DNA of 64,000 nt, from NCBI GenBank assembly GCA_019059635.1, contig JAGVRJ010000002.1, positions 1,302,001 to 1,366,000 of the forward strand, read 5' to 3'. This DNA is from Proales similis (lineage: Eukaryota > Rotifera > Eurotatoria > Ploima > Proalidae). The notes under the pieces were generated by a model. It worked only from the letters and a program-made list of their open reading frames with translations, ran no database searches and was not told where the DNA came from. Numbering within the stretch: position 1 is the stretch's first letter; each line of letters begins with the position of its first letter. This document shows positions 23,346 to 37,015 of this stretch, piece after piece. The position numbers and the translations under genes were made by a program.

Positions 23346-26300
23346 TCAAGGAGCCGGTTCAAGGAAATTGGACGGCACAAGTCCGCGTCTGCCGTTTAGC
23401 TCACCCATGAAAAATCCGTCTTCATCCATGTCGCCGATCACCATGATCATATCGCCCGTTCTAAATGGCAGCTCAGCCTTTAAACGTCGCCAGATTAAAG
23501 TCTGAGAGAAACGAATCGGAAAAACAGAGCACTCACTTCGGCGTCCATATTGGGAGAGAGCGACGTTGGATCATAGTCATACAATGCAATCATGCGCCTC
23601 ATGTCGGTCAGAGTCGAATTACTACTGGCACGACCCTCTCTGGTCTCGTTTATAGGCACAAAGCTCTTTTCTTTAGAGTGACTTGACTTGCTCGATTTGG
23701 TTTTGCTCGCCGACGACGAGGACGTAGAGCTCGTCTTTGTCTGGCCAGTTCGTCGGGCGCTCTGCGATGACTTTGAACTGGACGAGGTTTGCTCCAATCT
23801 CTTGGCCACCTCTGGATCGTCGGCCGACAGCTCGCTGATCATGTTGCCAGGAATGAAGCCAAAGCGACCGTTCAACTCTCCGTAAAAGAAGCCGTCTTCG
23901 TCCGGATTGCCGTGCACCTTTATCAATTGACCCTCCTTGAACGCCAGCTCGTCTTGGCACGAGTCCGTGTTGGGCGACATCTTCAGCGGATCATAGTCGA
24001 ACAGGGCGATGAAGAATCGCACCTTGTCCTTGGAGCTGCTCTTTCGGCCAGTTTTCGACGGCGTCGCGCTCGATCCCCTCTTCCTTGAATCTGCTCAACG
24101 ACGACTGATGAACACTTTCTCGAATCTTTGATCATTGGATTCAAATTTACCATCTATCGACTTTTCACTCTCGCTCTGCTTGCTTGTCAATTTGGACTGC
24201 GACGGCGCTTTGCTCACTGGCTTCACCATCGGCTGGTTCTTGGGCGAACTCTCACTCGCCGACGACGTGACTTTTTTGCTGCTTTTGTTGTTCTCGTACA
24301 AATCAGCGTCACTGTCCGCGTTCTCGTTTGTGGTCTTGGCGTTTCGTTTCACATCAGTAACTAGACACATTAAGAATTGCTAGGCGGGCGAGAATCAATC
24401 TAAAGGAACTTACTCAAGGCCATGTTGGCCATCGGTTTGCGCGCAGACTTGGTGTCGGTGTTGGAAACTGTGCTCACTCTGGAGCTCGTGTTTTTCTTTC
24501 AAGCAAATCAGTTGATCAGACAAGAGCAACAATCAAGACAACACCCACTTCAGATTTAGAATTCTCCGGCGTAGATGACTGCGAGTTGGAGTTGAATTTG
24601 ACGCTCTCCACACTGGCTTTCTTCACCGACATTGAGGGATTGGGCTCAGCCTTGGACAAGAAGGCGGTGCTGGCTTGGCGGACTGGTGGCTCACTCTTGG
24701 CCATCTGCGCTTGGCTTGATGATGAATGCTGGTTGTAGGCGCTTGCTGCTGGAGGTGGCGGCGGCGGAGCCGGCAGGCTCACTGTCTGCTGTGGCAGAGC
24801 TGATGCGGCCTGAATCGGAATCGGTTTTTTCAGCTCGCGCTCGGCCAAGTAATTAGCCAAGCGAATGGGCTCGCTGTCTTTGGACTCGGTGTTGCCGTCC
24901 AGGCTCAGCGTTCTCACTGTCAGTTGAGCCGCACCGTTGAACAAGAGTGTTGCGTTGAGTGAAACGCTGGCGGCTAAAACAAACGGGTTACACTAATTGA
25001 CCGCCAGCAATTGAAATCAGGCATGAAACTCACCGATCGGATTCAATATTTGGTGGATTCTGACCGAGTCGAGGTAGATGGAAAAGCCGCCGACCGGAAT
25101 TCCGTTCGATATTGTGTTTGAATGAGAGACGACCGGCTGCCACGAGAGAGTGTATGTGTCAGAGTCGCTGGTGTCTCGTTCTAGACGAACGTTCTGCGGC
25201 ACGGCCGGCGTTCGAGGCGCGAGTGTACGAAACTCGAGACTGGCCGCGTAGCTGCTGCTCGCCTCGTTTGTGTGATTGGGAAGCACCGCATTCACAGTTA
25301 CTAAATGAGTTGTGTCCGGATTGAGCCCGGATAGCTTAAAGCAAAATATTCCGGCTTTTAGAGTCCGATGCTCCATGTTGTCGATTGAAATTGTGTGAGA
25401 AAAGGCGCTTGAGCTGGGCCACCACGAGAGCACGGCCGACGTTTGTGTGAGATTCTGCACGCCGAGGCCAGACGGAGCGAGTTGCCGATCTGAATTGAAA
25501 ACCAGCTGTTTAAGCCGAACAAACAAAGTCGATGCAATGAATAGATTACTCATGCCGAATAGGAGGGTGCACTCCTGGGGCTTTGAAAGAGTTCCCTTGG
25601 CTGTGACCGCTTGAATGCTCACTCGATTGGCCTGTGAAACGAACGTTAACGGAGACTGGCCAGAGAAGAGAGGTTGTAATTACCATGGTCAAGTCGAGGT
25701 TATCAATGATTGCTTGACGAGGCTCAGCTCCGTTTACCACTCTGCGCAGTTCGTGGTTGACAAAGACGTTGTAGCACTGAATGCTGACGAGCTGCTCGTC
25801 CTGCTCGAACGCAACAATCGAGCTCTCTCCGTCAATTGACGGGCTCACCGATAGAGGCGCCGTGGGAGGCTTCCAGCTCACCAGAACACTTGTGTCCGAT
25901 CGCTTTTCCACTTTCAGGTCGTGCGGATAGGGCAGACCGATTTCGACTTGTGTCGGCTCGTCGCCCAACAGCTCGTTTATGACTTTTTCATTTTCCTCGC
26001 TGGTTCCGCTCGCTTTCAAAATGCTCAGCTTGTTCAATTGCAGCTGCAGCTCGTTGCTTTTCATCTTTTCAATTTCCAGCTCGTCGAGCGTTCGCTCTGA
26101 GCTCGCCTTCAGCTCGTTCAATAATTGACCGGTCGACGTTGAGAACTCGTCCAAGCACTCGACGAATTTGACGTGATTCAGCACGGCTGTTGGTGTGTTG
26201 CGCGAAATTTAGAAACGAAAACTTGGGGACTAAAGGCCGAATTCTTACCGGTCGGAAGCGACTTGACCAGGTCGAGCGCGTTCGGCTGCGCTTGTCTGCA

Positions 26301-29300
26301 CGGCTCAACAAAGTTGGACGGCACTAGGCCACGTCTGCCGCTCATCAGCTCGCCCATGTAAAATCCGTCTTCGTCTTCTTCGTTCACAATGAATAAATAG
26401 TCGCCGGCGTTTAGAGGCAGCTCTGCTTCCGGGTTGTCGTTGGGCGAATGCACCAGCGGGTCGTAAGTGTATTTGCACACATGCAACCTGTACTTGTCTT
26501 TGGCCGGCTCTTTGACGCTTATCTCCACCTGAGAGGCCTATTATCAAAAGGAGAGCGCCTTTAAAATCAGATTCCAAAAGCCGAAGAGAATGAGAGCGAT
26601 GTTTTACCGTGTCCTGGAAGCTTTTAGGCAAGCTCTTCTTGACCTTTTCGACACTGATGTCTACAGACACGCCTTGGTCGCGCATGATCGGCTTTCGCTC
26701 CTCGGGCAGAGGACAAATAGAAAGTAGCTTGGTTCCAGTCAATTTGGAAAAGTCAAGTTTGTCCGTGTTCACACTTCGAGTTTCGTTTGGCGTTTTGAAT
26801 TCGATTGTTTGAGTTGTCTGCTCGGATAGCTCAATGCGGTCGGTTTGAGTCGAATGAGAAAATAAGCTTTTTTTGAGAGTCGACGCCGGTGTAGGACTGC
26901 CGAGCGAAGAGCTCATCCGAACGACCGGTTGGCTTTGGATCGGCTCTACGGGCGAGGTTTGACACTCGACGCTGCACAGCTGCTTGCCGGGCACGGTGAT
27001 TATCTGAAACGGAGACATGTGAGGAGACAGAGGCGCGAACGAAAGCGACGCCATGTTCGTTGTGTTGAATAGTTGAGGCGACGAGTGAGGTATTGAAATG
27101 TTCAACATTTGCTGATTGTGCGCCAAGTGATGAGCGGCCGGGCTGAGAGACGAGTGATGGGCGACTTGGAGTAGCCGAGTGTCGTATTGATGGGAGGCCA
27201 TTTGGCTGGCCGATGATGAGAGCTCGGCTCTCTCGCTGCTCGCCGCCATCTGTCTGGTTGGCGTCGATGTGTGGTAAACTGGAATCGTCTGGCCTGAGCA
27301 GCTCGGACACAGAGGCATGATCCGCTCGCGTCTGGCTCGCATCGACTCGAGCTCGAGCAGAATCTCCTCGTACTTGAGCGCTTGCAGTTGAGTCTTTTTC
27401 TCTACGTCCCTGAGCTTCTCCTAGTGTTTGACGATGCGTTAGCTTCAGTTTTCTTCAGTCGAACACAAACAAACACGGACAAGACATTTAAACGGTTGGA
27501 CACTGGCAAATTGCATTTATTCGCATCCGTAGCACTGAAGGAGCTGCAATGGCGCTCAAATTGCAACAAGTGAAACTGAAATCGGAAGGGCAAAACAACG
27601 AGCAGACACAACACACGATCTCAGAGCGAATGAAGCTTAGGCTGCGTGTAAAATACCTCGAGAAGCTCAATGGTGTCGATATGCTCTTTGTTCACTACTT
27701 CATGATGCTAAATGAACTGAATTGAAAATCTTCGCTCAAGTGGCAGTCAAGCAAATGCGACAAACCATTTTCAGCTTGCGCAGGTCCTCTTCTCTCTTGC
27801 GCAGTTCAGACGAGCTGCAGACGTAGTCGCTGGAGAGCAGACTCGACCGAGCTGGCGCCTCTTTTAGATTCTTCCAAGTTCCGAGATTAGATCGTGAACC
27901 GTGGTCCAACTCGCACTCGACAATTTACCTTTATGGTCGCCTCCAGAGTGCCGACCTGAGTCTGAAGACTGGCAATCTCTGATTTACGCGCTTCTGACTC
28001 GATTGTCATGTGCGTCAGGTTTTTCCTCAACTGATTGCACTCTTCGTTCATCTATTTTAGAGAGCAGAACAAGACGCATTTAAGACCCCGCTGAGTTTTT
28101 CAGATTAATTAAGGCATGTACGCACCAGATCGAGTGAGATGAGCTTGCGTTTGGCGTCCGCGTTCTCCGACACAAGCTGAGAGTTTTGTGTGCTCAGCTC
28201 GTCGATTTGCTTCATCAACGAGGCCATTTTGTGTCGCTCATTTTCAATGTGCTTTTCGAGCTGCTTGCATTCCTGCTCTTTTACTTTGAGATCGTTTTGC
28301 TGCAAAAAAAGGATAATTAACACGACAAGAATACCAACGTTTCAAATAATCTCCTCACCAGATTGGTAATGTGCGCGTTTAAAAGCTTAATCTCGTGCTC
28401 GCGTTTGCCGTCCGACTCGGCGAGTCTTATCTGAAGCTCATGCTGCTTCATGCGACTCAGCTCGTCTAGTTCACGCTCTAATGTGTCGCACTTGGCCTTT
28501 ATCGATTGCATCTTATTCAGCTCGAGCTTGACTAGGGCATAATCGGCGCTCAAATTCTCGTTCTTCAGCTTCTCTGAGCTCAACTGCTGTCTAAAGTGCT
28601 TGAGCTCCGACTCGAGCTGTTCGAACTGGCTCCTGTACTCGCCAAGAGCTTCCTCTCTTCTCTTGTTTGACTTGGCCAGCTCGGCTTGTAAATATTCGAT
28701 TCTCTCTTGAGCTTCGCTCTGTGTCTTACGAGCACCGTTCAATTCAATTTCCAGCTGAGCGTAAGAGCTCAGCTTTGACTGGTTCAACTCACTCAATTCG
28801 TTCAATTTGCCACTTAGCTGAGCGATCTTCTCCTCTGAGGCAGACAAATGTGCTCTGCATGCACTCAGCTGCTCGGTTAGGCTCATGTTCTGGTCGTTGA
28901 GAAGCGAGAGCTTCTGCAACAAACTCGCCTCGTCCGCCTCTTTTGCTTGCTTCAGAGAAATTAATTCGCTCGATTTTTGCTTCAACTCGTTCTCGCACTG
29001 GCTCAACGCCTCTTGCAATCTCTCTAATTGAACTCGATGCTGCTCGCTTTGAGTGCGAAGCGACTCGCTCATTCGCTCGTATTCCACGCACATTTGCTCG
29101 AATTTCACTTTGCCCGCCTCGAACTTTTCCTGCTCGTCGGCGTAGAATTTGCTTTTCTGCTTGAAATCGGCGCGCAGCTGGTTCAAGTGACGCTGCAGCT
29201 CGCCGTTGGCCGCCTTGTGTATTTCAAGCTCGTCGACTCGTTTGCGCAGCTCGTCGCATTCCTTGGCCAACTCGCTCGAGCTGTCCTCGATCTTGCGCTC

Positions 29301-30893
29301 GGTCTCTTGTCGCAGTTGCTGCTGCTTTTCGCTCAGCTGCAGCTCTAGATTTCTGTTGCGCTCTTCGAGGCCGCGCACTCGTTCCGCTTGCTTCTGCGTC
29401 AGTTGCTCCATTTTCTCTTTTAATTTGAGCTTTTCCTGCTTATGCTCTTCTCTCAGATCGATCAGCTCTTGCTCGAGCACTTTGTTCGCCTGCTCGATTG
29501 CGGCCAATTTCTTCTCGTGCATTTCACTGCTCGAGCTCTGCTCGCCCAGTCTGTCCAGCTCGTTCTCAAGCTCTTTGTTCTGCTTGGCTAGGCTCTGCTC
29601 TCTCGCCCTCATCTCGTTATATTTCGCATCGTACTCTTCTATCAGCTTGTCCAGGTCGCGAATTTTATTCTTCAAACTCGCGTTCTCGTTCTCGACCCGC
29701 TCGAGCTGGTCCCTTAACGAATGAATGTTGGCAGAGGTGTCCTCTTCGTGTCTGCTCTGCTCACTCAATCTGGCTTCGAGCGACTTGCATTTGCCCTCGA
29801 GCTCACTCTTGTGCTTCAGATCCACTTTCAGCTTCTGGTTCTCTTCCTCGATCGATCTCAACTTGTTTAACTTAAATTTCAACACTTTGTTTAAGATTCG
29901 ATCTGGCTAGACTGCGACAGAAATCTCACCTCTTTCTCAAGCGTCGCGCATTTTTGCTCGAACGAACTCAGCCGCTGCAATTCCTCCTTCAGCGCCTGGT
30001 TCGTCTCTTTGAGTGCATTGAACTCGATCTCGTCGATTGGCAACGGCAAGTTCTCTGCTGCAACTGCTTCGGCTTGCTTTGTTTGTGTGATTGCTGAGGC
30101 TGGATCAGTCGATTTCGCCAAATTGCTGGTCCTGATCGGTGCTGCTGCAATTGGCTGAGTTTTTGGTTCTGCACTGACTGCTGCCGACTGCTGGTGTTTT
30201 ACAGCCGCAGGCGGCTGAGGCTGAACTCGGCCTTTAGACGGCGACTTTTGATCAGGCGGCAAAGGCTGCTGTTTAGACGCTCTGCGAACCAATGGCTGAT
30301 TAATTTGTCCTTGCTGACTGCTCGGCTCGTTGGAAATCTGACTCGTTTGAATTCGCCTGGGATTGTTCATCGATTGACTCTGAAGTTGCTTTGGCGGCTG
30401 CCCTTCTTGCTGTCTGATAGGAGTTCTCTCGACTGATTTGGCGACTGATTGATTGGCAATTGATTGATTCGGAATTTGAGAAGTAGATGGTTGTGGCGTT
30501 GCCTGAGGTACATTTCTCTGTGCGGCTCTAGTCGGCTGCAAATTGGGCCCTGAACGTTCGGCGCCCTGAGACGTCGTTGGAGCAGCAGCCACATTGGTGG
30601 CCTGATTTGCGGCTCGCTTTTCTACTGGCCTGTTAACTCCAGGCGCACTTGGATTTGTACTTGTAGTCGGATTGGCTGCTGCGGCTGCTGGTGTCGCACC
30701 GAAATTCGAGTTGGCCGCCGCGGTCTGAATTGTGTTCAGAATCTCTTTGGTCTCCGGTAAGTAAGTCTAATCGAGAATTGAGACCGGATCGCAAGAGGCG
30801 CTCGTTAATGGTGCTCACCTGTCCGATGTTCTTGAGCTTGTTGCCGAACGAGTTTATGGAGCCTTTTTCGGTAATTTCCTTGAAAAAGTTCAT
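23346..30893 (-). CDS. RIMBP: RIM-binding protein with long coiled-coil N-terminus
   Basis: Seventeen exons join in frame to 2140 aa: 30893..30819, 30766..29930, 29870..28359, 28299..28126, 28051..27929, 27870..27766, 27707..27657, 27420..26608, 26537..26249, 26186..25684, 25631..25550, 25489..25034, 24973..24549, 24495..24414, 24360..24151, 24090..23537, 23477..23346. RIM-binding proteins link calcium channels and RIM at presynaptic active zones through SH3 domains. The family order is present: coiled coils (about 240-1000), SH3-1 (1244-1305, [20 protein letters not shown]), three FN3 repeats (about 1395-1740), a linker rich in Pro and Ser, SH3-2 (1936-1997, [13 protein letters not shown]) and SH3-3 ending at the stop (2080-2140, [13 protein letters not shown] and [10 protein letters not shown]). 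The N-terminal 240 residues are Gln/Pro/Ala rich. The C-terminal half is certain. Attachment of the first seven exons rests on frame continuity and lack of an internal start or poly(A) site. Confidence 0.88.
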
Positions 30894-31512
30894 GCTAGAA
30901 GTTGACGCGGTCGCTCAACCGATTAAAAAATCATGAATGGCAATGAGACGGCAGCAGCGCATTTGAAACTCGTTGTCATCAGTCGCTGAGCTGAGAAGAA
31001 TGTTGTTGTCTAAAATCTCAGTCTACTTACTACCTCGCTACTCAGATGTGATCTAGAATAAGAACTCGATTGATTAAAATCAAGAGCGTTTTCCCGAATT
31101 AATTTGCTGCTGTTGAGCGATCGATTTTGGCTACGTGGCTACGCGTTCTGGAATCAATAAGAGGCGCTTTCTGGCGCTGGCGGTGCTTAATCGAGGGCGC
31201 TCAGGCTCGCGTTCAAGTGCCGTTTGATGTGATGTGCTGCCTGGTACAATCAGCTTTGGACTCGACAAAGAAAGCGTGCGTGAGATTGAAAAACAAAGTA
31301 GCGAACGTGCGGATGCTTGCACACATGCCCAGGGAGCTGCAAAACAGAGCGAGAGAAGAAAAAAAAAAACTTTGCCGCAAACGCTCTGCAACCATAATAG
31401 TTGCCTCATTTGTCTCCAGCCTCTTCTTCTCTGCCTTCTCTACAATTAGTTTGAATAAATGAATTTTATAATTTATTTGCTTTCCAATCGTCTCTTGATT
31501 TCCACGGTCCCC

Positions 31513-31551
<39 letters not shown>

Positions 31552-33012
31552 TCGAGACCCTTGTAATAGTTGGCGCTCACTCTCACAATCCCTGCCCTTC
31601 TGTAGGCAGCAACGGCATTCAGCTCTTGCAAAATTTTGCTTTACGTAATTATGATTAATCGATAACTGCTAAATTGTAGTTGCCGCCGCGGTAGTGACAA
31701 CCAAATAATTGCACGAAATAATAAATTATGAAGCATCGACTCTAAATGATCATCTTCATTGCTGAAAGACCTTCCTGTCTCTCGTATCGGCAGCGAGCGT
31801 CGTGCCCGCTGCTTGTTTGTTTAAGACGACGACAACGACGACAAGTCAGAGAGTCCGGTCGAGCGAGCTCAATTTCCGCCCCTAAAGCTTGCTAGATGAT
31901 GACAACTAACATCGTTCTTGTATATTGCCGCTTGTTGTTGTATCGCCTCTTTCTTTTTGGCGCCTTGTCATAATCGCCATCATCTCGTCATGTGACCGGC
32001 CGAATTAGCCTCTTTATCTTAATGGCCATTATCTGCCTGGCGCTGCCTGCGGCAGCCATATTTCTCTTTCTAATAATCTGACGCTGTCGACCCCAGCAGC
32101 AAGTCAACATTTAATCTCAGCAGGCACGCATACGATCTGGTTTCCATTTCATTTGCTGCCTGATCATATGACGCGCTAATAAAAATACGTAACACGCTCT
32201 GGCAGCACGATTGTATGTAAGCCGAAAATCAATAAGAATCCATTTGAGCCAAGTTCGATCGAGCCCGTGAATCGGATGCTCATTCCAAGAAGCAATCATA
32301 ATGTCCCCCAGGTTTCGTGGCCGCCTGCGCCCACTCCGGCTCTTGAGGATTATGTGAAAATAAAGTGTGCTGCTCTCAGTACGATTGTCGCCGCTACAAT
32401 AAAACCAACAACGCCAATTAGGCTGCGCTTAAATGCCGCTAGAGGAGTTGCTGGATCGCTCGCTCTCAAACATCTGACTTTACCGACTAATCGCATTAAA
32501 CTTGGCAAGCAGTTGCACGCCCAAATAGAACATTCGACGCTTCGGCTCTTTTTTTCCAATAACTAATTTTTTGCTCATCGCGGTCACGTCGCGGCTCACT
32601 CGGTCGCTTTGGCTCAAGAAAAAAACAAACAAAATATTGTTGTCAGCAATTGTGATTGAGCAATCTTGGAGCAAGCGAGCGAGCGAATCAACAAGCCTGC
32701 GATAATTCAATTTAGATTCAATTAATTAACTCATCTCGTCATTTGCTACAACGAGCAAGCGCACTGGCCAAAGAGCTGGCTCAATCAAACCAAATTAGGC
32801 ATTGATGGGCTTGCCCGTCAAACGTTGCCCATTAGGTGCGCTCTAAAAGGGCACGCGCAATATCCGTGATTTAACCGAGTCCGCAATAAACAACATCCGC
32901 AGGCAGGCATCGTCGGCCCAGCGTTTGACACAAAAAAACTTTCGGCCCACACGAGCCCGATTTGACGTGGAGTGGCATTTATTCATTTGCTTGTGACTAA
33001 TCACATGGGCGA
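30894..33012. other. Intergenic region upstream of RIMBP
   Basis: No coding exon is supported on either strand. It should hold the RIMBP promoter and, at its right end, the 3' UTR of the coiled-coil orphan. It contains a long AC repeat at 31515-31550. Confidence 0.6.
31515..31550. repeat. (AC)n microsatellite
   Basis: About eighteen perfect AC units, the longest simple repeat in the window. Confidence 0.95.
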
Positions 33013-33018
33013 TTTATT
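33013..33018 (-). terminator. Poly(A) signal of the coiled-coil orphan
   Basis: AATAAA on the minus strand about 130 nt past the stop codon at 33151-33153. Confidence 0.45.
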
Positions 33019-33150
33019 TCGTGCGAACCAAGATTACCCAATTCGGAAGCAATTTAATAGACTGCGAATTGCGGCACCGACACTCGTCAGACGAGCGGCC
33101 AATGTTGGCCATAAATAAATATATAGACTCTAAAAAGCAGGATAGGCCAA

Positions 33151-35572
33151 CTAGACTAGCGCATTATTTGAATTGTGAGCACGAGCGATCAAAGTTGCCG
33201 GAAGAGGCAGTTTGGAGTAGATGGAGCCGATCTGACTTGTCGATATGCCGCTGCTCTCGTTCAAGAGAAGCAAATCGTCAGCGCACTTCTCTACCAAGCA
33301 GCTCTTTTCTATTTCTTTGACATCAGCCTGTCGAGCGATCACCTGAGTGCCGCCTGTAGGCCCAGAGAGGGCGCCGTTTGCTTTTCGATTGCCCGTTTGA
33401 TCGTCGACTCGTTTGAAGCCCTTCGAGTAAAGACTGATGATAGACTTGGGAAATTCTACATGCTAGACAAATCGAGTGACTTACCCCGTCATGAGTGCGA
33501 GCATTGAGCTGACTGGTCGGCGACGAAAGAAGGAGACTAACTGGCACTCGTCTGGCTTGACTTGACAGTGCGGCCTGGTCCTGAGCTGCAGCCGCTTGTG
33601 CTGGTTCAATCAAACGCTGAATGCTTTCCTTGACCTTGAGAACGCCGTCGGGATCGCTCTCCGACTGCGAAATGAGCGAGAGCCAGTGCTTTAGATTTCT
33701 GTAGTGCTCGTCAATTATGCACTCTTTGACGCTGAGCTTGTTCTCCAAATAGCGCACAAGGTCGTTGTCAAAATGCTTGCGCAGCTTGATGAGCTCGCGG
33801 TCGAAATAGATTTCCATCTTTCGCACTTGGGCCGCTTTGTTCAGCTCTGACTTGCATTTGACTTTGTAGAGCGACTCGAGCTTGCACTTGGCCTCGCGTG
33901 TGCTATTCAGCTCGCGCTGCAGTTTGGCCTGCGCCTCGTTCATTCCTTTGAGCATGCTTTTCAGTTCGCCGTGATTGGCTCTCAGCTTCTGGCTCGATCG
34001 TTCTATTTGATCGATCAAGCTCGCCAAATCGGTCTCGTTCGGCTCCGGAGTCTGCTGAGTGTTCAGGAACGTCTGAAGCGAGCTCAACAGCTGCTTGAGT
34101 CGATCGCTCAACTCTTGGCGATTGCACTCTGTCGTCGATTGCTGCTGCTGCTGCGTCTCTTGCTGATCGGTTTGACTGGACGAGTCTTGCCGATTGGCTT
34201 CTTGCTGATTCACTTCTCGGCTCTGAGCCGCCTTCTCCTCTTGCATTGACTTGAGTTGGCTGTTGTACTTGTGCACCACTTGCAGTGACTTGGAAAATAG
34301 CTCGAAATTACGTCTGTGCTCCTCTTTCAACAGTTTTTCCAGCTGCGAGCATCTATTCTCAAAAGAAATTCAAGCGCACAACAAAACAGAGAGCGGCGCT
34401 CATTCATACCGGTCAGTTTTCTCCTTCAACTTAAGCTGAAGATGCGAGACTTTGGCGTTTAGAGAACTTGACTGGTCCTCGTTGGAATAGATGTCAAAGT
34501 CGAACTTCTCTTTGAGCCTGTTGATCTCTTTGAGTCGTTCGGCATTCATGCGAGCCTCCATAGCCCTGAGCGCGGCCTCTTTTTCAAGCTCATATCGATT
34601 CTTCAGCTCTCTGACCAGCTTGGCCTTCATGTCTCGCTCGACCTTTAGCTTTCTTCGCTCGCCCTTAATCTCCATTTCGTAGACGAACAACTGATTCTTG
34701 AGCGAGTCTATTTCTTCTTTGAGCTTGTCTGGCGACTGCAATGACTTGAGGCTCAGTTTGTAAGTGGCATTGCTGGCCGATCGTTTAGTGAAATTCTCCT
34801 CACTCGCGTCGGTCGGCGATGTCTTGCTCGAGTGCTCAATGCCTGACGTGGGCGACGAGGTCTCTTTGGTCTGAGTGCCGGCCAAATGTGTGAGATCGAG
34901 CTTGACGCTTCGTCTTTCGCGCTGTGTCTGCGCTCCGGACCGATGGACTATGATCGATCTGGGCCTGTAGCCGCTCTCCTGGCTCCTAGACAACGATGAA
35001 TGAAGTTCGGTTTGATTGAACAATAGCCCGCCTCGCTCATCGCAATCCGAGCACATAGACGAGCGGCTGGACAAGCTCTGCTCATTGTAGCAGGCGTGCT
35101 GGCTAGTCGATCGCACCATTCGCTCGCCTCCCTGCTCGTCAATCTCGGCGATTGATCTCTCGTGCCGACTCTGCAGCTGCGACTGTGAACGCTTTATTCT
35201 TTCTTTGAACGCTGATTTCTTTAGGTCACTATTCGCCGATCGATGATGGCTTTTGCGATGTTCCATATTTGACACTGAGCGTTTTATTTCGTTTGCTTTC
35301 ACTTCATGTCGTTCTTTGAGTTTGCTCAGCTCGTCGACCAGCTGATCGGTGTCTAATTGCTTTGTTTGGCGTCCGAGCGCAAATTTTTTCATCGCTTCTA
35401 TGTGCGCAATTTCATCGCTTGACTTGAAGCTGGCTCGTTTGGACGAGCACGAATCGTTTCTGTTTGAGCGAATTTTCAAACTCAAGCCTCCGCCGCCGCA
35501 TCTACCACCAATGCTGTCTGCTCTCTCGTTCGACTCGTTGATTGTTCGTTCACACATTTCGCTGCTGTTCAT
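33151..35572 (-). CDS. Gln-rich coiled-coil protein, unidentified
   Basis: I do not recognise this protein. Three exons (35572..34410, 34352..33485, 33444..33151) join in frame to 774 aa; the second intron is only 40 nt. Residues 1-260 are Ser/Arg rich and low in predicted structure. Residues about 270-400 form a strong heptad-type coiled coil (KLKEEIDSLKNQLFVYEMEI onward). A Gln-rich stretch with QQQQQ near residue 450 follows, then a second long coiled coil (about 500-640). The C-terminal 100 residues are not coiled coil. The first coiled coil vaguely resembles JAKMIP/Marlin-type proteins in composition, which is not enough for a name. A cytoskeletal or centrosomal role would be a guess. 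Codon use matches the neighbouring genes. Confidence 0.75.
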
Positions 35573-37000
35573 TTTGTTTTTCTCTCTCTCTCTTCCCTCT
35601 GATTTCTCTCTGCTCCGCTTCTCTTTGTTGTTACGCGCTTGTTAAACTTTTTTCTTTCTTTCAAGATGAAATTAAGCACACAGCTCGAGCAGCGACAGTA
35701 AACTGAAATTGTTCCGCAACACTTGACACTTTGGATTGCCGTCGGCACTTTTAATCTACATAATTTCTGCGCAAAATTGAATACGCAAAGTAAAAACGGT
35801 TGTTTTAGGAGCTCAAGAAAAAATAAAGGCCAAAGTAGGCTTGTTGCCGGCTTTAGCTTGCAGCTCTCCCTCCCTCCAAGCTCTCTCTCTCTGCTAGAAA
35901 GTAACGCTAGTGCGCTTCTGCAAAGTAAATGAACAATCAAGCCTCGAAATGTACGAGTTGAAACTGATATTTGCTATTGACTTTTTCAAGTGACTCGAGC
36001 AAGTGCGCAAAGTCAACCAAGCGAACGTGCCGCTTAGAAAGAGAGAAAATTAAATGAAAGAAAGCCAGTATAGTTGAACTGCTAAACGCTCGCTCTAAAA
36101 TTAGCAAACTCGTTCGTTTCGAGTGTGTGTGTGTAAAAGCAATAAATTGCACGTTAAAGTGAAATAAAAACACACGTCCATCAACACACATTTTGAATGG
36201 CTTCACAAATTTGGAGGAGAAAAGCATTCTCTTTCCTTTTTGGCTTTTTTATTTTTTACCAAATGACCTCAGCGAATGCAAGGGATCGTCTCTAACTTCA
36301 TCGGCTGCCGATTCGCCGCGATTATAGAGCTCTTAGTTCGCGAGTGGTGGTGCTATTCACTGGCACACCAGTCAGAGAAAAGAAAATTGAATTTTGAAAA
36401 AGAGCAAAATTGACACAGAAGGCGGCGAGAGATGATTGCGCAACTAAGAGTTGTTTGGAAGCCGAGCAAAACGCGATTCAAAATTATTGAAATGCTCGAC
36501 AAACACGACAATTAGGGTTCAGATTAAGGATCTACGGCAGCTCTCAAGCTCATTCTTCTTTTTTTAATTACGGTCCAGGAGGGCGGCGGCCGCGTGCCGA
36601 CCCAAATCTAATCGGATTGTTGTTGAGGGCGCAATACCACCACTCGCTTTTAATCGTGATGTGACCGATCCCAGGAAAGCGCGCTCCGGCTAATAAGAAT
36701 TTACCGGCGCGATAGGTTGTCTGACTAATTCTGACTCGAGATGAGTATGCGGACCGTGAGCGAATTAATCAGATCAAAAGACGCCAAGGAAGAATTCAAA
36801 TCTTCTGAGTGTGTGTGTGTCTTAAAAGATTGCGAATGTGCGTTATTGTTTTCTAGCATTGTTTACAATTGGTTCAAAAGTAAACGTCTTGTTTTACTCT
36901 AAAGCCATGTTGCCGGCGATTATTCGAGATTAGGAGAATGCAAAGGAAAACGAACAAAAACAAAAATAGACAGAAAGAGGCCAAGGCAGAGAAGCAAACA

Positions 37001-37015
37001 GAGAGAGAGAGAGAG
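37001..37015. repeat. (GA)n microsatellite
   Basis: Seven GA units in an intergenic stretch. Confidence 0.8.

Noticed and set aside
31127-31462. Open frames on both strands upstream of RIMBP
   Set aside because: Opposing frames of similar length in non-coding composition, with no splice structure or recognisable domain.
35937-36227. Minus-strand open frame that could be an upstream exon of the coiled-coil gene
   Set aside because: Hydrophobic and Phe-rich, with no donor leading into the exon at 35572, which already starts with a good ATG.
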